64,000 nt of DNA from Rhodocyclaceae bacterium (GTDB lineage: Bacteria > Pseudomonadota > Gammaproteobacteria > Burkholderiales > Rhodocyclaceae), in contig JADFDU010000022.1 of NCBI GenBank assembly GCA_018262775.1, positions 145,929 through 209,928 on the forward strand. Direction: 5' to 3'. A model generated the notes under the pieces. It searched no databases, was not told where the DNA came from, and worked only from the letters and a program-made list of their open reading frames with translations. Both the position numbers and the translations under genes were made by a program. Of this stretch, positions 58,589-64,000 are shown piece after piece; position 1 is the first letter of the stretch; each line of letters starts with the position of its first letter.

Positions 58589-59335
58589 ATGGCTTCATCC
58601 GACTGGGGTGGAAAGATGCAAACACCGATACCCGGCATGGCCGCCAGAATCTCCGGCATTTCCTCGATGGCGACGCGCCAGGTGCTGGCCGAACTGGCTG
58701 AGGCGTATCATCGACGCAGCGGTGTCACGGTGGTGTTCGAGTCGGTGGGTGGGGTGGATGCGGCCCAGCGCGTGCAGGCGGGCGAGCCGTTCGATGTGGT
58801 GGTACTCGCGGCCGATGCGATCGACAGGCTGATCGACGCCGGGCACGTAGTCGCTGGCAGCCAGGCCGACTTGGTGCGCTCTCCCGTGGCCATTGCGGTG
58901 CGCGCGGGTGCGCCGCAACCGGACATTTCCTCCGAGGCGGTCCTGAAGCGTGCCGTGCTGGCCGCCCATACCATCGGCCATTCCACTGGACCGAGCGGCA
59001 CGGCGCTGCTGAAACTGTGCGAGCGCTGGGGTATAGCCGACAGCGTTCGCGCGCGTATCGTGCAGGCGCCGCCCGGCGTAGCGGTGGGCAAGCTGGTCGC
59101 CGAGGGCACGGTCGAGCTGGGCTTCCAGCAATTGAGCGAAATGATGCATGTGCCCGGAATCATCGTGCTCGGGACGATGCCGCGCGGTTGCGAGATCGTC
59201 TCCATCTTCACGGCCGGGCTGTGCGCCGCCTCGCAACAGCCCGAAGCCGTGCGTGCCCTGATCGGCTTCATGCATTCGCCGGACGCCACAGACGCCACAG
59301 ACGCTAAGCGTCGCCACGGCATGGAGCCGGCTTGA
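58589..59335 (+). CDS. ModA-like extracellular solute-binding-fold protein without signal peptide
   Basis: 248 residues with a periplasmic-binding-protein type II fold (ISGISSMATRQVLAELAEAYHRRSGVTVVFESVGGVDAAQRVQAGEPFDVVVLAADAIDRLI, then IGHSTGPSGTALLKLCERWGI and VELGFQQLSEMM). The family is that of molybdate-binding ModA, but there is no signal peptide or lipobox, so it should be cytoplasmic, and no permease or ATPase lies beside it. The 3' end has three 9-base repeats coding DATDATDAK. It heads the lig operon, 16 bases before ligJ. Role unknown: a sensor of aromatic acids or an enzyme (isomerase) are both possible. Confidence 0.75.
   Translation: MASSDWGGKMQTPIPGMAARISGISSMATRQVLAELAEAYHRRSGVTVVFESVGGVDAAQRVQAGEPFDVVVLAADAIDRLIDAGHVVAGSQADLVRSPVAIAVRAGAPQPDISSEAVLKRAVLAAHTIGHSTGPSGTALLKLCERWGIADSVRARIVQAPPGVAVGKLVAEGTVELGFQQLSEMMHVPGIIVLGTMPRGCEIVSIFTAGLCAASQQPEAVRALIGFMHSPDATDATDAKRRHGMEPA
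59282..59308 (+). repeat. Three 9-bp repeats at the end of the ModA-like gene
   Basis: GACGCCACA, GACGCCACA and GACGCTAAG in tandem, coding for Asp-Ala-Thr twice and Asp-Ala-Lys in the C-terminal tail. Confidence 0.8.
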
Positions 59336-59351
59336 CATCTTCAGGAAAGTG

Positions 59352-60383
59352 ATGATGATTATCGACTGCCACGGCCACTACACCACGGCGCCCAAGGCGC
59401 TGGAAGAGTGGCGCAACCGACAGATTGCCGGCATCAAGGATTCGGCGCTGATGCCGAAGCTGTCCGAGCTTTCGATCAGCGACGACGCGCTGCGCGAGTC
59501 CATCGAGACCAACCAGTTGAAGAAGATGCAGGAGCGCGGTGCCGACCTCACCCTCTTCTCGCCGCGCGCCAGCTTCATGGCCCACCACATCGGCGACTAT
59601 GAGGTCAGTTCCACCTGGGCGGCGATCTGCAACGAGCTGTGCTTTCGCGTCTCGCAGCTTTTCCCGGAGCATTTCATTGGTGCGGCCATGCTGCCACAAA
59701 GTCCGGGTGTCGATCCGAAGACCTGTATTCCCGAACTGGAAAAATGCGTCAGGGAGTACGGCTTTGTCGGCATCAACCTCAACCCCGATCCCTCGGGTGG
59801 GCACTGGACCTCGCCGCCGTTGACGGACCGCCACTGGTACCCGATCTACGAGAAGATGGTCGAACACGGCATCCCGGCCATGATCCATGTCAGCACGAGC
59901 TGCAACGCCTGCTTCCATACCACCGGCGCGCATTACATCAACGCCGACACGACGGCCTTCATGCAGCTGCTTCAGGGCGACCTGTTCAAGGACTTTCCGA
60001 CGTTGAAGTTCGTCATCCCGCACGGCGGCGGCGCCGCGCCCTACCACTGGGGCCGTTACCGCGGCCTGGCGCAGGAGCTGAAGAAGCCGTTGCTGCAGGA
60101 CCATCTGCTCAACAACGTTTTCTTCGACACCTGCGTCTACCACCAGCCGGGCATCGACCTGCTGACCAAGGTGATCCCGGTGGACAACATCCTCTTTGCT
60201 TCGGAGATGATCGGTGCCGTGAAGGGCATCGATCCCGAGACCGGCCACAACTATGACGATACCAAGCGCTACATCGAGGCGACGCTGAATCTATCGGAGA
60301 CGGACCGACACAAGGTTTACGAGGGCAACGCCCGCCGTGTCTATCCGCGGCTGAATGCGGCGCTCAAGCAGAAAGGGAAATGA
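59352..60383 (+). CDS. ligJ: 4-oxalomesaconate hydratase
   Basis: Adds water to 4-oxalomesaconate to give 4-carboxy-4-hydroxy-2-oxoadipate in the protocatechuate 4,5-cleavage pathway; about 343 residues, the LigJ length. Amidohydrolase-superfamily fold: IIDCHGHYT (metal His-X-His near the N-terminus), [28 protein letters not shown], a His in [26 protein letters not shown] and [11 protein letters not shown] (acidic metal ligand). GTG 59349, ATG 59352 or ATG 59355 could start it; the ribosome binding site AGGAAAG favours one of the two ATGs. One base separates its stop from the next gene's start. Confidence 0.93.
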   Translation: MMIIDCHGHYTTAPKALEEWRNRQIAGIKDSALMPKLSELSISDDALRESIETNQLKKMQERGADLTLFSPRASFMAHHIGDYEVSSTWAAICNELCFRVSQLFPEHFIGAAMLPQSPGVDPKTCIPELEKCVREYGFVGINLNPDPSGGHWTSPPLTDRHWYPIYEKMVEHGIPAMIHVSTSCNACFHTTGAHYINADTTAFMQLLQGDLFKDFPTLKFVIPHGGGAAPYHWGRYRGLAQELKKPLLQDHLLNNVFFDTCVYHQPGIDLLTKVIPVDNILFASEMIGAVKGIDPETGHNYDDTKRYIEATLNLSETDRHKVYEGNARRVYPRLNAALKQKGK

Positions 60384-60384
60384 C

Positions 60385-61068
60385 ATGTACGAACTCGGGG
60401 TCGTCTATCGCAACATTGCCCGTGCCGACCGCAGCACGGCGGACGCGCTGGCTGCCTACGGCTCGGCCACCGTGCATGAGGCCATGGGCCGCGTCGGCCT
60501 GCTCAAGCCCGCCATGCGGCCGATCTACGCCGGCGCCCAGGTATCCGGTACCGCTGTGACAGTGCTGCTGCATCCCGGGGACAACTGGATGATGCATGTC
60601 GTCGCCGAGCAGATCCAGCCCGGAGACATCGTCGTCGCCGCCCTCAGCGCCGAATGCACCGACGGCTATTTCGGCGACCTCCTGGCCACCAGTTTCCAGG
60701 CACGCGGCGCACGGGCGCTGGTCATCGACGCCGGCGTGCGCGACGTGAAGACGCTGACCGAGATGCAATTTCCCGTCTGGAGCAAGTGCATCAGCAGCAA
60801 GGGCACGATCAAGGCGACGCTCGGTTCGGTGAATATCCCGGTAGTGTGCGCCGGCATGCTGGTGACCCCGGGCGACGTGATCGTTGCCGACGACGACGGT
60901 GTGGTTTGCGTGCCGCGCGCCAGGGCGGCGGAGACCCTGGAAGCGGCCGCCGCGCGCGAGGCCAACGAGGGCGCCAAGCGCCAGAAGCTCGCCGCCGGCG
61001 AGCTGGGTCTGGACATGTACAAGATGCGCGAGCCGCTGGCCAAGGCCGGGCTCAAGTACATCGACTAG
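60385..61068 (+). CDS. ligK: 4-carboxy-4-hydroxy-2-oxoadipate/4-hydroxy-4-methyl-2-oxoglutarate aldolase
   Basis: Class II, metal-dependent aldolase cleaving 4-carboxy-4-hydroxy-2-oxoadipate to pyruvate and oxaloacetate, the last step of the pathway; 227 residues, the LigK/RraA-like length. [10 protein letters not shown] near 28, [19 protein letters not shown], the metal and substrate segment [16 protein letters not shown] (Arg-Asp near 124) and [15 protein letters not shown]. The start overlaps nothing but lies one base after the ligJ stop; the next gene follows after two bases. Confidence 0.95.
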   Translation: MYELGVVYRNIARADRSTADALAAYGSATVHEAMGRVGLLKPAMRPIYAGAQVSGTAVTVLLHPGDNWMMHVVAEQIQPGDIVVAALSAECTDGYFGDLLATSFQARGARALVIDAGVRDVKTLTEMQFPVWSKCISSKGTIKATLGSVNIPVVCAGMLVTPGDVIVADDDGVVCVPRARAAETLEAAAAREANEGAKRQKLAAGELGLDMYKMREPLAKAGLKYID

Positions 61069-61070
61069 CC

Positions 61071-61991
61071 ATGGGCACTTCCGCCAATCCGCTGCGGTGG
61101 ACCATCGGCCTCGTCGGTTACGGCGAGGTCGGACGCATTCTTGCCGAGGATATGCGCGCGCGCGGCGTGGCGAACATCCTGGCCTACGATATCAAACTGG
61201 GCGGCCCGGACGCGGCACCGCTGCGCACGCATGCGGCACAGCACAGCGTGCGGCTGGCGGTTTCGCATGCCGAACTGGCGGCCACCTCCGACTTGGTGAT
61301 TTCCGCCGTCACTGCTAGCCAGGCCGTGCCGGTGGCGGAGGCTTGCGCACCGAGGCTGCGCTCCGGCGCCTGGTTTCTCGATTTCAACTCGGCCTCGCCT
61401 GGGGCGAGGATCCGGGCGGGCGAGATTATCGCCGCGGCCGGCGGCCGCTATGTCGAGGGGGCGGTGATGACCTCGATCCAGCCCTACCGCATCCGCGTGC
61501 CGCTGCTGCTCGGCGGTCCGGATGCGGCTGCACTGGCTGTGCCGCTCAGTGCCTTCGGCTTCGAGGGCCGGGTTGCTTCGGCGAAGCTCGGCGTCGTTTC
61601 CGCCACCAAGATGTGCCGTAGCGTGATGATCAAGGGTCTGGAAGCCATGGTCATTGAAAGCTTCACCGCGGCACGCGCCTACGGCGTGGAAAAACAGGTG
61701 CTGGCCTCGCTGACCGAGACCTTCCCCGGCATCGACTGGGAGAAACAGGGAGCCTATTTCTTCCAGCGCGTCATTCAGCACGGCCGTCGCCGCGCCGAGG
61801 AGATGCGCGAGGTCGCGCAGACGGTGCGTGAAGCCGGCCTCGAACCCTGGTCGGCCAGTTGCACCGCCGAGCGTCAGGCCTGGGTGGCCGAACTCGCCGA
61901 ACAGGGATTGCTGGGAGACCGCAACGCGCCACGTGCCGATTGGCGCCCGGACGCCGACCGCATCCTTGCCGCCCGCAACGACAAACACTAA
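61071..61991 (+). CDS. NAD(P)-dependent dehydrogenase of the 6-phosphogluconate dehydrogenase-like, DUF1932 type
   Basis: 306 residues. N-terminal Rossmann domain with IGLVGYGEVGRILAEDM (GxGxxG near 15-20) and SDLVISAVTASQAVPVA, then VEGAVMTSIQPYRIRVPLLLGG and a C-terminal DUF1932 helical domain (MCRSVMIKGLEAMVIESFTAARAYGVEKQVLASL). It sits between ligK and ligI, two and ten bases away, so it is a pathway operon member. It is not LigC (a Gfo/Idh-type semialdehyde dehydrogenase) and not the PrpF-like tautomerase LigU. Its reaction is unknown. Either a side-branch oxidoreductase or a replacement of a missing step is possible. Confidence 0.82.
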   Translation: MGTSANPLRWTIGLVGYGEVGRILAEDMRARGVANILAYDIKLGGPDAAPLRTHAAQHSVRLAVSHAELAATSDLVISAVTASQAVPVAEACAPRLRSGAWFLDFNSASPGARIRAGEIIAAAGGRYVEGAVMTSIQPYRIRVPLLLGGPDAAALAVPLSAFGFEGRVASAKLGVVSATKMCRSVMIKGLEAMVIESFTAARAYGVEKQVLASLTETFPGIDWEKQGAYFFQRVIQHGRRRAEEMREVAQTVREAGLEPWSASCTAERQAWVAELAEQGLLGDRNAPRADWRPDADRILAARNDKH

Positions 61992-62001
61992 GCGAAATAA
62001 T

Positions 62002-62883
62002 ATGGACCCCGACTGGCTGCCTTTCCATCCGAACCCCTCGAAACCCGCCTTCAAGGTGCCGCCCGGCGCGGTCGATGCGCACTGCCATGTCTTCGGCCCA
62101 GCGGCGCAGTTCCCCTTTGCGCCAGAGCGCAAGTACACCCCTTGCGACGCCTCGAAGGACCAGCTGTTCGCCCTGCGCGACTTCCTCGGCTTCGCACGCA
62201 ACGTCGTCGTGCAGGCCACTTGCCACGGCACCGACAACCGCGCGCTGGTCGATGCATTGGTGCATTCGCAGGGCAGGGCGCGGGGCGTGGCTTCGGTCGG
62301 CCGTGATGTGACAGATGCAGAACTGCAGGCAATGCATGAGGCCGGCGTGCGCGGCACGCGCTTCAATTTCGTCAGGCGACTGGTGGACTTCACGCCGCGC
62401 GAAGTGCTGGCCGAGATCGCCGCCCGCATCGCGCCGCTCGGCTGGCATGTGGTGGTGTATTTCGAGGCGCAGGACCTGCCCGAGCTGTGGGATTTCTTCA
62501 CGACGCTACCCACCACCGTGGTGGTTGACCACATGGGCCGCCCCGATGTGACGCAGCCCGTCGATGGCCCCGAGTTCGAGCTGTTTGTGAAACTGATGCG
62601 CGAGCACGCGAACGTCTGGTCGAAGGTTAGTTGCCCTGAGCGCCTCTCCAAATCCGGCCCGCCGACTTACGGGGATGTCGTGCCGTTTGCGAAGCGCCTC
62701 GTCGAAACCTTCCCCGATCGCGTGCTGTGGGGCACCGACTGGCCGCATCCCAACATGAAGGGCCATATGCCCGACGACGGTAAGCTGGTGGATTTTCTAC
62801 CGGGGATCGCGGCGACGCCCGAACTGCAGCGCAGGTTGCTGGTCAGCAACCCCATGCGGCTCTACTGGCCGGAGGAGATATAG
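62002..62883 (+). CDS. ligI: 2-pyrone-4,6-dicarboxylate hydrolase
   Basis: Hydrolyses 2-pyrone-4,6-dicarboxylate to 4-oxalomesaconate (4-carboxy-2-hydroxymuconate form); 293 residues, exactly the length I recall for Sphingobium LigI. Amidohydrolase-superfamily member without need for metal: VDAHCHVFGPAAQFPFAPERKYTPCDA near 25-50, VVVQATCHGTDN, GTRFNFVRRLVD, VVVDHMGRPD and the catalytic Asp in VLWGTDWPHPNMKGHMPDDG near 248. Ends the first lig operon; a 160-base regulatory region follows. Confidence 0.95.
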   Translation: MDPDWLPFHPNPSKPAFKVPPGAVDAHCHVFGPAAQFPFAPERKYTPCDASKDQLFALRDFLGFARNVVVQATCHGTDNRALVDALVHSQGRARGVASVGRDVTDAELQAMHEAGVRGTRFNFVRRLVDFTPREVLAEIAARIAPLGWHVVVYFEAQDLPELWDFFTTLPTTVVVDHMGRPDVTQPVDGPEFELFVKLMREHANVWSKVSCPERLSKSGPPTYGDVVPFAKRLVETFPDRVLWGTDWPHPNMKGHMPDDGKLVDFLPGIAATPELQRRLLVSNPMRLYWPEEI

Positions 62884-62928
62884 TTGAAACCTAAAAATTC
62901 ACGTCAATGGATCATTTCATTCGATGGC

Positions 62929-62957
62929 TTGACGCTGTCCGCCATGCCATGCATCAT
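62929..62957 (+). promoter_or_regulatory. Candidate sigma-70 promoter of ligAB
   Basis: -35 TTGACG at 62929-62934 and -10 CATCAT at 62952-62957 with a 17-base spacer. The -10 is weak (4 of 6), as expected for an activated or repressed promoter. Confidence 0.5.
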
Positions 62958-62960
62958 CTT

Positions 62961-62976
62961 GAATGATGATTCATTC
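62961..62976. promoter_or_regulatory. Operator-like palindrome GAATGA-TGAT-TCATTC before ligA
   Basis: Perfect 6-bp arms around TGAT, directly after the -10, around the expected transcription start. It is well placed for a repressor. The word TCATTC repeats in both directions nearby (62915-62922, 62971-62980). Confidence 0.55.
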
Positions 62977-63043
62977 ATTAGCATTTGCTGAAATCATTAC
63001 CTTGCCGCGGCAGCCCCGCGGCGCAATGAGGAGCGAGGTTGAT

Positions 63044-64000
<957 letters not shown>

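Noticed and set aside
62963..63043. 27-residue N-terminal extension of LigA
   Set aside because: It would start on the operator palindrome. The ATG at 63044 has a strong ribosome binding site and matches LigA length.

Overview
The window is a GC-rich bacterial chromosome segment from a betaproteobacterium. Gene order and protein character (clpX-lon-HU-tRNA-ppiD-fabI, gloB/methyltransferase/rnhA/dnaQ, surE-pcm-nlpD-rpoS, dapA-bamC, an intracellular PHB depolymerase of the Ralstonia type) fit the Rhodocyclales/Sterolibacteriaceae area best. That placement is inferred from remembered synteny, not from a database search. I see no insertion sequence, prophage, CRISPR array or rRNA operon. Almost all the DNA is coding, and no gap between genes exceeds 300 bases.

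Region 1 (1-18 kb), housekeeping plus one transporter: the 3' part of clpX; lon behind a good sigma-32-like promoter; HU; tRNA-Val(UAC) and tRNA-Asp(GUC); ppiD facing fabI across a 17-bp perfect palindrome; a four-gene oligopeptide ABC importer whose genes overlap by a few bases; a LysM lytic transglycosylase; gloB; and a methyltransferase-rnhA-dnaQ operon with overlapping GTG starts.

Region 2 (18-29 kb), translation and stationary phase: tRNA-Val(GAC), thrS, infC (with a non-canonical ATC start), rpmI, rplT, a terminator or attenuator, pheS, pheT, ihfA, a MerR regulator, tRNA-Pro(GGG), then surE-pcm-nlpD-rpoS.

Region 3 (29-49 kb), envelope and mixed functions: mltB with a MoxR/DUF58/transglutaminase operon; a histone-deacetylase-like hydrolase; dapA-bamC-metallohydrolase; a small Ala/Pro-rich lipoprotein; rlmD; a Bax-inhibitor-1 family membrane protein; tRNA-Ser(UGA); queD; a radical SAM protein; an XRE regulator with an AT-rich upstream region; lysC; tRNA-Ser(GCU) and tRNA-Arg(ACG); a Ysc84-like protein; srkA; a GNAT protein; nfi; and an alkaline-phosphatase-superfamily protein.

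Region 4 (49-64 kb), lipid, polymer and aromatic metabolism: an MsbA-type ABC exporter, phaZ, an acyl-CoA ligase, a DUF938 methyltransferase and a FemAB-like acyltransferase. The window ends in a protocatechuate 4,5-cleavage (meta-cleavage) locus. A divergent MFS transporter/LysR pair is followed by a ModA-like solute-binding protein without a signal peptide, ligJ, ligK, a DUF1932 dehydrogenase, ligI, and then a separately promoted ligAB, with ligB cut by the window end. LigAB would open protocatechuate to 4-carboxy-2-hydroxymuconate semialdehyde. LigI hydrolyses the pyrone dicarboxylate made from it. LigJ hydrates 4-oxalomesaconate and LigK cleaves the product to pyruvate and oxaloacetate. 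LigC (dehydrogenase) and LigU (tautomerase) are not seen here. The two unassigned operon members, the ModA-like protein and the DUF1932 enzyme, are the most interesting unexplained genes in the window.
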